Source: Nocardioides pini (GTDB lineage: Bacteria > Actinomycetota > Actinomycetes > Propionibacteriales > Nocardioidaceae). From it: a stretch of DNA of 64,000 nt. The notes beneath the pieces were generated by a model. The model saw only the letters and a program-made list of their open reading frames with translations. It had not been told where the DNA came from and made no database searches. Position 1 is the first letter of the stretch, and every line of letters begins with the position of its first letter. Positions 17,519-26,206 of this stretch are shown here, in pieces. The translations under genes and the position numbers were made by a program. The stretch covers positions 682,001 to 746,000 of the forward strand of contig NZ_JAPPUX010000001.1 in NCBI RefSeq assembly GCF_026712185.1. Reading direction: 5' to 3'.

Positions 17519-18766
17519 GTGTTGACCATCCCCGCCGCAACTGCACCCACGAACGGACGGTCGGGCACGGCGACCCGAGGTCCGCTGGCCCTCTGGGCCG
17601 GGCTCGCGATCGCGCTGACCGCGCTCAACCTGCGGACCGCCGTCACGGGCATCACGCCACTGCTGGAGATCATCGGCTCGGACCTCGGGTTCGGCCTCGC
17701 CCTCGCCGGCCTGCTCGGCACCGTGCCGGCCGCGACCTTCGGCGTCTTCGGCTTCCTGGCACCGTTCGTGACGCGGAGGTACGGCCTCGAGCGCACCGCG
17801 ACCGCCGCCCTCGGCCTCTCGGCGCTCTCGCTCGTGCTGCGCGCGCTCTCCCCGACGCCCCTGGCGCTGGTGGCGTCGACCGTGCTCGCGCTGGCGGGCA
17901 TCGGCGCGGCCAACGTCGTGCTCGTGCCGCTCATCAAGGCCTGGTTCGCCGGTCGCATCGCCCTGTGGACGTCGTCGTACCTGCTGCTGATGCAGACGGG
18001 CCAGTTCGTGGCACCCCTCCTGGCCGTGCCGGTGGCCGACGCGGCGGGCTGGCGGGTCTCGGTGGGCATCTGGGCGGTGCCGGCCGCGGTGGCCGCGGTG
18101 GTCTGGTGCGTCCTCGCGGTCAGGCTGCCCGCCGACCACCACGTGCCGGTCGCCGCGACGCCCTCCGACAGGCTCCGGGTCAGCCGGTCGCCGACCGTCT
18201 GGGGACTGGTGGGGCTCTTCGCGATGATGTCGCTGTCCAACTACAGCATCATCACGTGGGTTCCGGCGGTGCTGACTGACGCCGGTGGCAGCGCGTCGCT
18301 CGGCGGGACCATGGTCGGCCTCTACTCGGCGTGGGGCGTGCTCGCCGCCGTGGTGGTGCCGCACCTCGCCACCCGCCTGCGCAACCCGTTCGGGGTCGTC
18401 GTCGCGTGCTCGGCCGTGCTCGTCCTCGGCTACCTCGGCCTGGCCGTCTCGCCGCTGGACGGCACCGTGCTGTGGGTCTGTGCGCTGGGCGTCGGGGTCA
18501 GCACCTTCCCGCTCTGCATGACGCTCATCAACCACCGGACGCGGACGGCGCAGTCCGCCTCGACCGTGTCGGGCTTCGTGCAGGGCATCGGCTACGGCCT
18601 GGCGTGCCTCGGGCCGATCGGGCTCGGCCTGCTCCGGGAGACGACGGGGTCGTGGTCGACGCCGCTGGTCGTCCTCGCCGCGACCGCCGTCCCGGGAGTG
18701 GTCGCGGGATGGTTCGCCTGCCAGCCGCGGTTCGTCGAGGACGACGCGTCCCGCGTCGCCGGATGA
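17519..18766 (+). CDS. MFS transporter (CynX/NimT-type)
   Basis: A 415-residue major facilitator with about 12 hydrophobic helices and the CynX-like opening A-L-N-L-R-T-A-V-T-G, a group that exports or imports small anions and related compounds. An in-frame ATG at 17486 would leave only three bases to the divergent GntR start and would cover the candidate operator. GGAG at 17512-17515 points instead to the GTG at 17519 (used here) or the TTG at 17522. The substrate is unknown; the GntR neighbour suggests induction by a metabolite. A strong inverted repeat follows the stop. Confidence 0.8.
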   Translation: MLTIPAATAPTNGRSGTATRGPLALWAGLAIALTALNLRTAVTGITPLLEIIGSDLGFGLALAGLLGTVPAATFGVFGFLAPFVTRRYGLERTATAALGLSALSLVLRALSPTPLALVASTVLALAGIGAANVVLVPLIKAWFAGRIALWTSSYLLLMQTGQFVAPLLAVPVADAAGWRVSVGIWAVPAAVAAVVWCVLAVRLPADHHVPVAATPSDRLRVSRSPTVWGLVGLFAMMSLSNYSIITWVPAVLTDAGGSASLGGTMVGLYSAWGVLAAVVVPHLATRLRNPFGVVVACSAVLVLGYLGLAVSPLDGTVLWVCALGVGVSTFPLCMTLINHRTRTAQSASTVSGFVQGIGYGLACLGPIGLGLLRETTGSWSTPLVVLAATAVPGVVAGWFACQPRFVEDDASRVAG

Positions 18767-18772
18767 GCACGA

Positions 18773-18799
18773 AGGGCCCGGCGCACGGCGCCGGGCCCT
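18773..18799. terminator. Bidirectional hairpin between MFS and ABC permease genes
   Basis: A perfect 12-base stem (AGGGCCCGGCGC and its complement at 18788-18799) with a 3-base loop lies between the convergent stops at 18766 and 18812. No T-run follows, common in high-G+C genomes. Confidence 0.7.
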
Positions 18800-18811
18800 C
18801 CTCGAGCTGAC

Positions 18812-20116
18812 CTACTGTTGTCGGTAGGGCACGCCGTCCGCAGCCGGCGGCCGGGAGCGGCCCACGAGACCTGCCACCGCGAAGATGGTGACGAGGTAGG
18901 GGAGCATCAGCATGAACTGGCTCGGCACGGGCGAGCCGATCGCCGAGAGCACGCCCTGCAGGTTGGTCGCGAACCCGAAGAGCAACGCCGCCAGCGTGGC
19001 GCGGATCGGGTCCCACTTGCCGAAGATGACGGCGGCCAGGGCGATGTAGCCCGCACCGCCGGTCATCTCGCGGTTGAAGCCGGCGACCGAGACGAGGCTG
19101 AAGTAGGCGCCGCCCATGCCGGCGATCGCACCCGCGAGCAGGATCGTGCGGTAGCGGGTGCGGTTGACCTTGATGCCGACGGTGTCGGCGGCCTTGGGGT
19201 GCTCGCCGACCGCGCGCAGGCGCAGCCCCCAGCGGGTGCGGTAGAGGGCGAACGCCACGACCGCGACGACGACGTAGAGCAGGTAGACGAGCGGCGTCTG
19301 GCGGAAGAAGATCGGCCCGATCAACGGGATGTCGCCGAGCACCGGGATCGGCACCGCGCGCAGGCGCTCGGGGGAGTTGAGCGACTCCGCGTTGGGCGTG
19401 AGCACCTGCCGGAACAGGAAGTTCGTCAGGCCGACCACGAGCACGTTGAGCACGACGCCGACGATCACCTGGTCGACGAAGTAGGTGATCGCGAACAGGC
19501 CCAGGATCAGCGCCACGAGGGCGCCGGCCACCGCGGCGGCCGCGACACCGGCCCAGGGCGAGCCCGTCGTCGAGGCGGTGATGGCAGCGGCGAACGCGCC
19601 GAGGAGCAGCTGGCCCTCGATGGCGATGTTGACCACGCCGGCGCGCTCACCGAGCACGCCGCCCAGCGCGCCGAAGACGAGCGGGATCGCGAGCGCCACG
19701 GCACCGCCGAGCAGGCTGACGACACGGATCCGGTCGCCGGCGGCGGCCCAGCTGAGGAAGCCGATCATCCACACGATCGCGAAGGTGATCGGGATCCACA
19801 TCGGCTGGTGGAGCCGGGTGAGCATGCGGCGCACCGCCTCCGCGGTGAGCCCGAGGCAGATCACCACCATCAGCCAGGCGGTGGGGCCCGACGGCACCAC
19901 GATGTCGGGCAGGGTGACGAAGTCGGTCGCGACCGAGAGCTGGAACGTCGTGTCGCCCGACGGCTTGGAGCGCAGCAGGATGCCGGCGAGGAGCAGGGTC
20001 AGCACGCCGAGCACCACCGGGAGCTTGCGAGCGCCCGCGCCGCGCGTGGGCGTCACGACGGTGTCGGGAGCCAGCCCACCGCTCTCGGGGGTCGGCTGCG
20101 TGGTCACGGTGCTCAC
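18812..20116 (-). CDS. Nucleoside-type ABC transporter permease 2
   Basis: Inner-membrane permease of a BmpA-dependent importer, 434 residues, with about ten hydrophobic segments and the ABC permease signature region around F-G-A-L-G-G-V-L-G-E-R-A-G-V-V-N-I-A-I-E-G. Belongs to the branched-chain/sugar permease superfamily used by NupQ/BmpF-type nucleoside transporters. The first 75 residues are a Ser/Thr/Pro-rich cytoplasmic leader. The GTG start overlaps the TGA of the first permease (GTGA), so it is translationally coupled. Last gene of the ATPase-permease-permease unit. Confidence 0.9.
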   Translation of the reverse strand: MSTVTTQPTPESGGLAPDTVVTPTRGAGARKLPVVLGVLTLLLAGILLRSKPSGDTTFQLSVATDFVTLPDIVVPSGPTAWLMVVICLGLTAEAVRRMLTRLHQPMWIPITFAIVWMIGFLSWAAAGDRIRVVSLLGGAVALAIPLVFGALGGVLGERAGVVNIAIEGQLLLGAFAAAITASTTGSPWAGVAAAAVAGALVALILGLFAITYFVDQVIVGVVLNVLVVGLTNFLFRQVLTPNAESLNSPERLRAVPIPVLGDIPLIGPIFFRQTPLVYLLYVVVAVVAFALYRTRWGLRLRAVGEHPKAADTVGIKVNRTRYRTILLAGAIAGMGGAYFSLVSVAGFNREMTGGAGYIALAAVIFGKWDPIRATLAALLFGFATNLQGVLSAIGSPVPSQFMLMLPYLVTIFAVAGLVGRSRPPAADGVPYRQQ

Positions 20117-21405
20117 TTGGCCTCCTGGGCGGGGAGCCGGAAGATCGCGCGCACCAGGGGAGGGGCGGCGAGGAAGAGGACGATCAGCGACTGCACCACG
20201 AGCACGAGGTCGACCGAGATGTTCTCGGAGGTCTGCATGGTGAAGCCACCGGCCTTGAAGGCGCCGAACAGGAGCCCGGCGGCCAGGATCCCGAGCGGGC
20301 GGGAGCGGCCGAGCAGCGCGACGGTGATGGCGTCGAAGCCGATCGCCGCGTCGAGGTCGAGCGAGACGCCGCTGGACACGGTGCCGAGCACCTGGTTGAT
20401 GCCGGCGAGGCCGAGCAGGGAGCCGGCGATCATCATCACGACGATGTAGGTCTTGCCGACGTCGATGCCGGAGGCGCGGGCCGCGTGCGGGTTCTCGCCG
20501 ACGGCACGGATGCGGTAGCCGAGGGTGGAGCGGTTGAGCAGCCACCACGCGACCGCGACCGCGACGATGGCGATCACGAAGCCGAGGTGCAGGTTGAACT
20601 GGTCGCCCAGCACCTTGGGCAGGGTCGCGGACTCCTTCATCGGCGGCGACTTCGGGTTCACCGAGCCGGGTGTCTTGAGCAGCCAATCCTTGGTGAGGGC
20701 CCAGAACACGAGGTAGTAGGCGACGTAGTTGAGCATGATCGTGACGATCACCTCGTGGGCCCCGGTGCGGGCCTTCAGCACGCCCGCGATGCCACCCCAC
20801 AGGGCGCCGGCAGCCATGCCCACGAGGATCGCGAGCGGCAGGTGGACGGCGAGCGGCAGGTCGAGCTTGAAGCCGACCCAGCCGGCCGCGGCACCAGCGA
20901 TGAGCATCTGGCCGCGGCCACCGATGTTGAACATCCCCGCCCGGAAGGCCAGGCCGACGCCGAGGCCGCCCAGGATCAGCGGGCCGGAGAACTTCAGCGT
21001 CTCCGTCAGCGGGCGCCACTGCTGGGCGGGCTCGGTGAGGTTGTAGTTGAAGACCGCCCCGCGGAACATCGCGCTGTAGGCGCCGGAGATGGCGTCCCAC
21101 ACGGCGGTGAAGAAGTCGGAGGGGCGGGCGGTGACGTAGCCGGCGGCCTCGCGCACCGCGTCGTCGGTCGCGGCGATCATCACCGAGCCGACGAAGACCG
21201 CGAGGACCACGGCCAGCACCCCGGCGAGGACGTCGCCCGAGGCGATCTCGCGCAGCAGCGACCGCGAGCGCTCACCGCGCGCGTCGTGGGGGTCGGTCCC
21301 GGGCTCCTCGGTCACCGTGTCGGTGGCCGTCGTGCCCCGGGCGGCCTCGTCGTCCGTCACCGGCGCGTCGGGCTCGTCGGGCTGGGGCTTGGGGGTGTCA
21401 CTCAC
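20113..21405 (-). CDS. Nucleoside-type ABC transporter permease 1
   Basis: Permease partner, 430 residues. A charged, acidic N-terminal tail of about 65 residues precedes about nine hydrophobic helices; F-R-A-G-M-F-N-I-G-G-R-G-Q-M lies at the cytoplasmic coupling loop. Similar to NupP/YufP-type nucleoside permeases. The GTG start at 21405 overlaps the ATPase stop (GTGA), and its stop overlaps the next permease start. The heterodimeric pore with 18812-20116 is expected for the family. Confidence 0.9.
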   Translation of the reverse strand: MSDTPKPQPDEPDAPVTDDEAARGTTATDTVTEEPGTDPHDARGERSRSLLREIASGDVLAGVLAVVLAVFVGSVMIAATDDAVREAAGYVTARPSDFFTAVWDAISGAYSAMFRGAVFNYNLTEPAQQWRPLTETLKFSGPLILGGLGVGLAFRAGMFNIGGRGQMLIAGAAAGWVGFKLDLPLAVHLPLAILVGMAAGALWGGIAGVLKARTGAHEVIVTIMLNYVAYYLVFWALTKDWLLKTPGSVNPKSPPMKESATLPKVLGDQFNLHLGFVIAIVAVAVAWWLLNRSTLGYRIRAVGENPHAARASGIDVGKTYIVVMMIAGSLLGLAGINQVLGTVSSGVSLDLDAAIGFDAITVALLGRSRPLGILAAGLLFGAFKAGGFTMQTSENISVDLVLVVQSLIVLFLAAPPLVRAIFRLPAQEAK

Positions 21406-22925
21406 GCGACCACGTCCTTCAGGTCCTTCGGGCGTTCGCCGGTCATCATGAGTCCGAGGGTCTCGCGCGGGGTGTCGGCCGGGACGATGCCGACGACCTT
21501 GCCGCGGTAGAGCACCATGATGCGGTCGGCGAGCGCGACCACCTCGTCGAGCTCGGTGGAGACCACCAGGACCGGGATGCCGCTGTCGCGGGTCGCGACG
21601 ATCTGCTTGTGGATGAACTCGATCGAGCCGACGTCGACACCGCGGGTGGGCTGGGCAGCGACGAGCAGCCGCAGGTCGCGGGAGAGCTCGCGGGCCACCA
21701 CGACCTTCTGCTGGTTGCCGCCGGAGAGGTTGGCGGCCAGCGAGTCGATGTCGCGGGCGCGGACGTCGTACTCCTTCAGCTTCTGCTGGGCGAACTCGCG
21801 CAGCGCGCCGAGCCGCAGCGAGCCGTTCCTGACGAACGGCGACCTGAAGCTGCGGTTGAGCATGAGGTTCTCGGCGATGGTGAAGCCGGGCACGAGGCCG
21901 TCGACCTGCCGGTCCTCGGGGATGAAGCCGACGCCGGCGTCGAGGATCTTGCGCGTGGAGCGGCCCACCAGCTCCACGCCGTCGAGCCTGATCGAGCCGC
22001 TGACGTCGTCCTGGAGGCCGAGGAGGGCCTCGGTGAGCTCGGTCTGGCCGTTGCCCTGGACGCCCGCCACAGCGAGGATCTCGCCGGCGCGGATGGTGAA
22101 GCTGAGCCCGTCGCACTGCTTGTGACCGGCCGCGTCGACCACCTGGAGGTCCCTGACCACCAGCGCGTCGTCGCCGAGCGTGGGGGCGTCCTTGTGGACG
22201 ACCAGCTCGACCGGGCGGCCGACCATCATCGAGGCGAGCTCGACGTTGCTGGCCGTGGGCTCGGCCTCGCCGACCACCTTGCCGAGCCGGATCACGGTGA
22301 TCCGGTCGGCGACCTCGCGGACCTCACGGAGCTTGTGGGTGATGAAGACGATGGCCTTCCCGGCCTCCTTGAGCTGGCGCATGATGTCCATCAGCTCGTC
22401 GGTCTCCTGCGGCGTGAGCACGGCGGTGGGCTCGTCGAAGACCAGCAGCTCGGCGTCGCGGGACAGGGCCTTGATGATCTCCACGCGCTGCTGCACGCCG
22501 ACGGGGAGGTCCTCGACCACGGCGTCGGGGTCGACGTGGAAGCCGAACCGCTCCGAGATCTCGGTGACGCGCTTGCTCGCCTCGGCGAGGTCCAGCGTGC
22601 CGGCGAAGCCGGTGGTCTCGTTGCCGAGCATGACGTTCTCGGCGACGGTGAAGACGGGGATGAGCATGAAGTGCTGGTGGACCATGCCGATGCCGGCCGC
22701 CATCGCGTCGCCGGGGCCGGTGAAGTGCTGCACCTCGCCGTCGAGCTCGATCTCGCCCTCGTCGGCCTTGTAGAGGCCGTAGAGGACGTTCATCAGCGTG
22801 GACTTGCCGGCGCCGTTCTCGCCGAGGAGGCAGTGGATCTCACCGGGCTCCACCCTGAGGGAGATCGAGTCGTTGGCCACCACGCTGCCGAAGCGTTTGG
22901 TGATGCCTCGCAGGACGAGTCTCAT
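21402..22925 (-). CDS. Nucleoside-type ABC transporter ATPase (two nucleotide-binding domains)
   Basis: Fused double ATPase of 507 residues, typical of NupO/RbsA-like sugar and nucleoside importers. The first domain has Walker A G-E-N-G-A-G-K-S-T near 35-43 and Walker B L-L-V-F-D-E-P-T; the second has a degenerate Walker A (G-V-Q-G-N-G-Q-T) and the signature L-S-G-G-N-Q-Q-K, with D-E-P replaced by A-Q-P. So only one composite site is likely fully catalytic, common in the family. The ATG at 22925 gives the family start. It is separated from bmpA by a terminator and has its own -10. Confidence 0.93.
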   Translation of the reverse strand: MRLVLRGITKRFGSVVANDSISLRVEPGEIHCLLGENGAGKSTLMNVLYGLYKADEGEIELDGEVQHFTGPGDAMAAGIGMVHQHFMLIPVFTVAENVMLGNETTGFAGTLDLAEASKRVTEISERFGFHVDPDAVVEDLPVGVQQRVEIIKALSRDAELLVFDEPTAVLTPQETDELMDIMRQLKEAGKAIVFITHKLREVREVADRITVIRLGKVVGEAEPTASNVELASMMVGRPVELVVHKDAPTLGDDALVVRDLQVVDAAGHKQCDGLSFTIRAGEILAVAGVQGNGQTELTEALLGLQDDVSGSIRLDGVELVGRSTRKILDAGVGFIPEDRQVDGLVPGFTIAENLMLNRSFRSPFVRNGSLRLGALREFAQQKLKEYDVRARDIDSLAANLSGGNQQKVVVARELSRDLRLLVAAQPTRGVDVGSIEFIHKQIVATRDSGIPVLVVSTELDEVVALADRIMVLYRGKVVGIVPADTPRETLGLMMTGERPKDLKDVVA

Positions 22926-22933
22926 GGCATCGC

Positions 22934-22939
22934 ATCCTA
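22934..22939 (-). promoter_or_regulatory. Putative -10 before the ABC ATPase gene
   Basis: TAGGAT on the minus strand, eight bases before the ATG at 22925 and downstream of the bmpA terminator. It suggests the ATPase-permease unit has its own leaderless promoter. Confidence 0.4.
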
Positions 22940-23024
22940 GGGGTCGGGATGGTCCGGAGGTCTGGACCGGGGTCTGGTACGGAGGCGCCCGGGAGCCGGG
23001 CGAGGAGGACCTCGACACGGAGAA

Positions 23025-23052
23025 GGGAGGCCGACGAATCCGTCGGCCTCCC
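23025..23052 (-). terminator. Terminator after bmpA
   Basis: A perfect 12-base stem (23025-23036 with 23041-23052) and 4-base loop, 24 bases after the bmpA stop and before the ATPase gene in the same direction. It would let the binding protein be made in excess over the membrane complex. Confidence 0.75.
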
Positions 23053-23075
23053 TCCGTCGTGGAGCGTGCGGGTGA

Positions 23076-24194
23076 TCAGCCCAGGTAGGACTCGACCTTG
23101 ATGGAGCCGTCGATGATGCCGGCCTTCACCTCGTCGAGCTCAGCGGCCAGCTCGGGGCTGACCTTGTCCTCGAAGTTGTGGAACGGCGCGATGCCGACGC
23201 CGTCGTTCTCGAGGGTGCCGATGTAGGGCTCGAAGTCGAACTCGTCGTTGCCGGCAGCCATGATCGCCTCGTAGGTGGACACCTTCATGTCCTTGAGGAT
23301 CGAGGTCATGACGTAGTCCTGGGTGGTCGGGTCGGTCTCGAAGAGGTCGGCGTCGACGCCCACCATCGCGATGTCCTTGCCCGAGTCCTCGATCGCCGTG
23401 ATCGCGCCCTGGTAGATCGGGCCGCCGACCGGCAGGATCACGTCGACGTCCTGGTCGAGGATCTGCTTGGCGGTGCTGGTCGCGGCCTCGTTGGCCTCGA
23501 AGCCACCGGTGAAGGAACCGTTCTTGCCGTCCCAGCCGACGACCTCGACGTCCTTCTTCTTCTCCTTGGCGTAGTACTCGGCGCCCTGCTTGAAGCCGTC
23601 CATGAAGATGGTGACGGTCGGGAAGGGCATGCCGCCGTAGGTGCCGACCTTGCCGGTCTCGGTGTAGTCGGCAGCGGCGTAGCCGGCGAGGAACGCGGCC
23701 TGCGCCGTGTTGTAGAGCAGCGGCTTGATGTTCTCGACGTCGGCCTTGCCGTCGAAGGTCTGGCCGTCGTCGCCGCCGTCGGCGGAGTCGTCGATCAGGA
23801 CGTACTCGATGTCGGGGTTGGCGGCGGCCGACTCCTTGGTCGCCGCGGCCAGGGCGAAGCCGACGGTCACGATGGCGTCGCAGCCCTCGCCGACCAGGCT
23901 CTCCAGGTTCGGGCCGTAGTCGTTCTCGCTGTTGGACTCGACGGCCTTGAGCTCGACGCCCAGCTCGTCGGCGGCCTGCTTGGCGCCCTCGTAGCCCAGC
24001 TGGTTGAACGACTTGTCGTCGAAACCACCGGCGTCGGACACGATGCACGGCAGGAAGTCGCTCGCCGCCGCGCTGCTGTCGTTGCCACTCCCGGTGTCGG
24101 TGTCTTCCTCGGGCGCGTCACCACACGCAGCCAGGGTCGCGGCCGCCAGCAGCGCCACGAGGCCGCTCGAGACGACCTTCCTCGTCTTCAACAC
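23076..24194 (-). CDS. bmpA: BmpA/PnrA-family nucleoside-binding lipoprotein
   Basis: Solute-binding lipoprotein of the ABC importer encoded downstream; 372 residues. The signal peptide ends in a lipobox L-A-A-C with the lipid-carrying C24, followed by an acidic/Ser-Gly linker. The body has the family motifs D-K-S-F-N-Q (near 65) and V-G-V-D-A-D (near 270) that shape the nucleoside pocket in PnrA homologues. A TTG-started frame begins at 24206, but the GTG at 24194 is preferred because GGAGG lies five bases before it. Purine or pyrimidine nucleosides are the likely ligands given the cdd and deoA neighbours. Confidence 0.92.
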   Translation of the reverse strand: MLKTRKVVSSGLVALLAAATLAACGDAPEEDTDTGSGNDSSAAASDFLPCIVSDAGGFDDKSFNQLGYEGAKQAADELGVELKAVESNSENDYGPNLESLVGEGCDAIVTVGFALAAATKESAAANPDIEYVLIDDSADGGDDGQTFDGKADVENIKPLLYNTAQAAFLAGYAAADYTETGKVGTYGGMPFPTVTIFMDGFKQGAEYYAKEKKKDVEVVGWDGKNGSFTGGFEANEAATSTAKQILDQDVDVILPVGGPIYQGAITAIEDSGKDIAMVGVDADLFETDPTTQDYVMTSILKDMKVSTYEAIMAAGNDEFDFEPYIGTLENDGVGIAPFHNFEDKVSPELAAELDEVKAGIIDGSIKVESYLG

Positions 24195-24308
24195 AAATGC
24201 CTCCAAGTTCGTGCACCCCGGGGTGGGGTCAGCTGTCCGGGAGCATGATGCCTGCCGTGGCGCACCCCGTCACGCGGTTCGGAACTTCTGAAATGCGTTT
24301 GAGACCTA

Positions 24309-24327
24309 AAAGTCACCGGACGACTTT
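24309..24327. promoter_or_regulatory. Dyad in the bmpA-cdd gap
   Basis: AAAGTC and GACTTT as 6-base arms with a 7-base spacer, in the 185-base gap between divergent bmpA and cdd. A possible operator for a nucleoside-responsive regulator; no such regulator is encoded nearby. Confidence 0.3.
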
Positions 24328-24367
24328 CGGCGGAACCTGCCAAAGACCGTGGCTTCCCCGTATGCGC

Positions 24368-24373
24368 CATAGT
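24368..24373 (+). promoter_or_regulatory. Putative -10 of leaderless cdd promoter
   Basis: CATAGT six bases before the GTG at 24380, with no Shine-Dalgarno sequence. It selects the GTG over the in-frame ATG at 24362. Confidence 0.5.
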
Positions 24374-24379
24374 GACCGC

Positions 24380-24814
24380 GTGGACGACAGCTGGCAGCAG
24401 GGTGACTGGGACGGGCTCCGCGAGCGGGCCGTGCAGGTGATGCAGCGGGCCTACGCGCCCTACTCGCGCTACAAGGTGGGAGCGGCCGCGCGGGCCGACG
24501 ACGGCCGGGTCGTGGTGGGCTGCAACGTGGAGAACGCGGCGTACGGCGTCGTGCTGTGCGCCGAGTGCGGCGTGGTCTCGCAGCTGCACGCCACGGGCGG
24601 CGGCCGTCTGACGCACTTCGTCTGCGTCAACAGCGAGGGTGAGATCATCATGCCGTGCGGCCGGTGCCGCCAGCTCCTGTTCGAGCACGGTGGCCGTGAC
24701 CTGCTGGTCTGGACCGTCTCGGGCGTGAGACCCATGTCCGAAGTGCTGCCCGACGCCTTCGGACCCGACGACCTGGCCCACGTGGCCGACACCGCAGCGG
24801 AAGGACCCCAGTAG
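24380..24814 (+). CDS. cdd: Cytidine deaminase
   Basis: Hydrolytic deaminase converting cytidine/deoxycytidine to uridine/deoxyuridine; 144 residues, the length of homotetrameric Cdd enzymes. The zinc and catalytic residues are present: C60-A-E62 (zinc ligand and proton shuttle) and P92-C93-G-R-C96. A longer frame starts far upstream, and an ATG at 24362 is possible, but the GTG at 24380 aligns with a -10 six bases ahead. Its TAG overlaps the GTG of the phosphorylase gene, making a coupled pair that deaminates and then cleaves pyrimidine nucleosides. Confidence 0.93.
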   Translation: MDDSWQQGDWDGLRERAVQVMQRAYAPYSRYKVGAAARADDGRVVVGCNVENAAYGVVLCAECGVVSQLHATGGGRLTHFVCVNSEGEIIMPCGRCRQLLFEHGGRDLLVWTVSGVRPMSEVLPDAFGPDDLAHVADTAAEGPQ

Positions 24815-26097
24815 TGGCTGCCCACGACGCCGTCGAGGTGATCCTCGCCAAGCGCGACAAGCACGAGCTCACCGACAGCCAGATCGACTGGGTGATCGAC
24901 GCCTACACGCGCGGCGACGTCGCCGACGAGCAGATGTCGTCGCTCGCGATGGCGATCCTGCTCAACGGCATGAACCGCCGCGAGATCTCGCGCTGGACCG
25001 GCGCGATGATCGCCTCGGGGGAGCGGATGGACTTCTCCTCGCTGTCGCGCCCGACTGCCGACAAGCACTCCACCGGCGGTGTCGGCGACAAGATCACCCT
25101 GCCGCTCGCCCCGCTGGTCGCCGCGTGCGGCGTCGCGGTCCCGCAGCTCTCGGGCCGCGGCCTCGGCCACACCGGCGGCACGCTCGACAAGCTCGAGTCG
25201 ATCCCCGGGTGGCGCGCGGCGCTGAGCAACGAGGAGATGTTCGCCATCCTCGAGGACGTCGGCGCCGTGATCTGCGCCGCCGGCGACGGCCTCGCCCCGG
25301 CCGACAAGAAGCTGTACGCCCTGCGCGACGTCACCGGCACCGTGGAGGCGATCCCGCTGATCGCCAGCTCGATCATGAGCAAGAAGATCGCGGAGGGCAC
25401 CGGTGCCCTGGTGCTCGACGTCAAGGTCGGGAGCGGGGCCTTCATGAAGGACCTCGGCTCCGCACGCGAGCTCGCCGAGACGATGGTGGCGCTCGGCACC
25501 GACGCCGGCGTGCACACCGTGGCGCTCCTCACCGACATGGCCACGCCGCTCGGGCTGACCGCGGGCAACGCCGTCGAGGTGCAGGAGTCCGTCGACGTCC
25601 TGGCGGGCGGCGGTCCCTCCGACGTGGTCGAGCTGACCCTGGCCCTGGCCCGCGAGATGCTCGCCGGCGCCGGGCGCGACGACGTCGACCCGGCGGACAA
25701 GCTGGCCGACGGCTCGGCCATGGACGTGTGGAAGGCGATGATCCGCGCCCAGGGCGGCGACCCGGACGCGGCCCTTCCCGAGGCGAAGGAGTCGCACGTG
25801 GTCACCGCGCCGTCGAGCGGCACCCTCACCCGGTTGGACGCGATGGCGGTCGGGATGGCCGCCTGGCGCCTCGGCGCGGGCCGGGCTCGCAAGGAGGACC
25901 CGGTGCAGGCCGGTGCCGGCGTCGTCTGGCACGCGCGGCCCGGCGACGACGTCACGGAGGGCGAGCCGCTGTTCACGCTGCTCACCGACGAGCCGGAGCG
26001 CTTCGAGCGGGCGCTGGCCTCGCTCGAGGGCGGTTTCGACATCGGCGGCGACACCGCCGGTGTCGGCACGCAGATCGTGCTCGACCGCATCGGCTGA
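24814..26097 (+). CDS. deoA: Thymidine/pyrimidine-nucleoside phosphorylase
   Basis: Phosphorolytic enzyme releasing base and (deoxy)ribose-1-phosphate from thymidine, deoxyuridine or uridine; 427 residues. The family signature S-G-R-G-L-G-H-T-G-G-T-L-D-K-L lies at about 110-124, preceded by the phosphate-binding K-H-S-T-G-G-V-G-D-K. The GTG start shares a base with the cdd stop. Bacterial Pdp and DeoA share this signature, so preference for uridine versus thymidine is not decided by sequence. Products feed the phosphosugar mutase (41197-42861) and DeoC (35535-36512). Confidence 0.94.
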   Translation: MAAHDAVEVILAKRDKHELTDSQIDWVIDAYTRGDVADEQMSSLAMAILLNGMNRREISRWTGAMIASGERMDFSSLSRPTADKHSTGGVGDKITLPLAPLVAACGVAVPQLSGRGLGHTGGTLDKLESIPGWRAALSNEEMFAILEDVGAVICAAGDGLAPADKKLYALRDVTGTVEAIPLIASSIMSKKIAEGTGALVLDVKVGSGAFMKDLGSARELAETMVALGTDAGVHTVALLTDMATPLGLTAGNAVEVQESVDVLAGGGPSDVVELTLALAREMLAGAGRDDVDPADKLADGSAMDVWKAMIRAQGGDPDAALPEAKESHVVTAPSSGTLTRLDAMAVGMAAWRLGAGRARKEDPVQAGAGVVWHARPGDDVTEGEPLFTLLTDEPERFERALASLEGGFDIGGDTAGVGTQIVLDRIG

Positions 26098-26137
26098 GAC
26101 GGACCGCGCGCGCTCTCCCCAACCTTGGTGATGACCG

Positions 26138-26153
26138 GCCGGTAGCAACCGGC
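26138..26153 (+). terminator. Possible weak terminator after deoA
   Basis: GCCGGT-AGCA-ACCGGC, a 6-base stem 41 bases after the deoA stop, followed by TT. Short, so only a tentative call. Confidence 0.35.
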
Positions 26154-26206
26154 TTCCCGGGCCTCCTCCTTAGCGTTTCTTTACCTTAGGGATCTTGGGG
26201 GACCCG

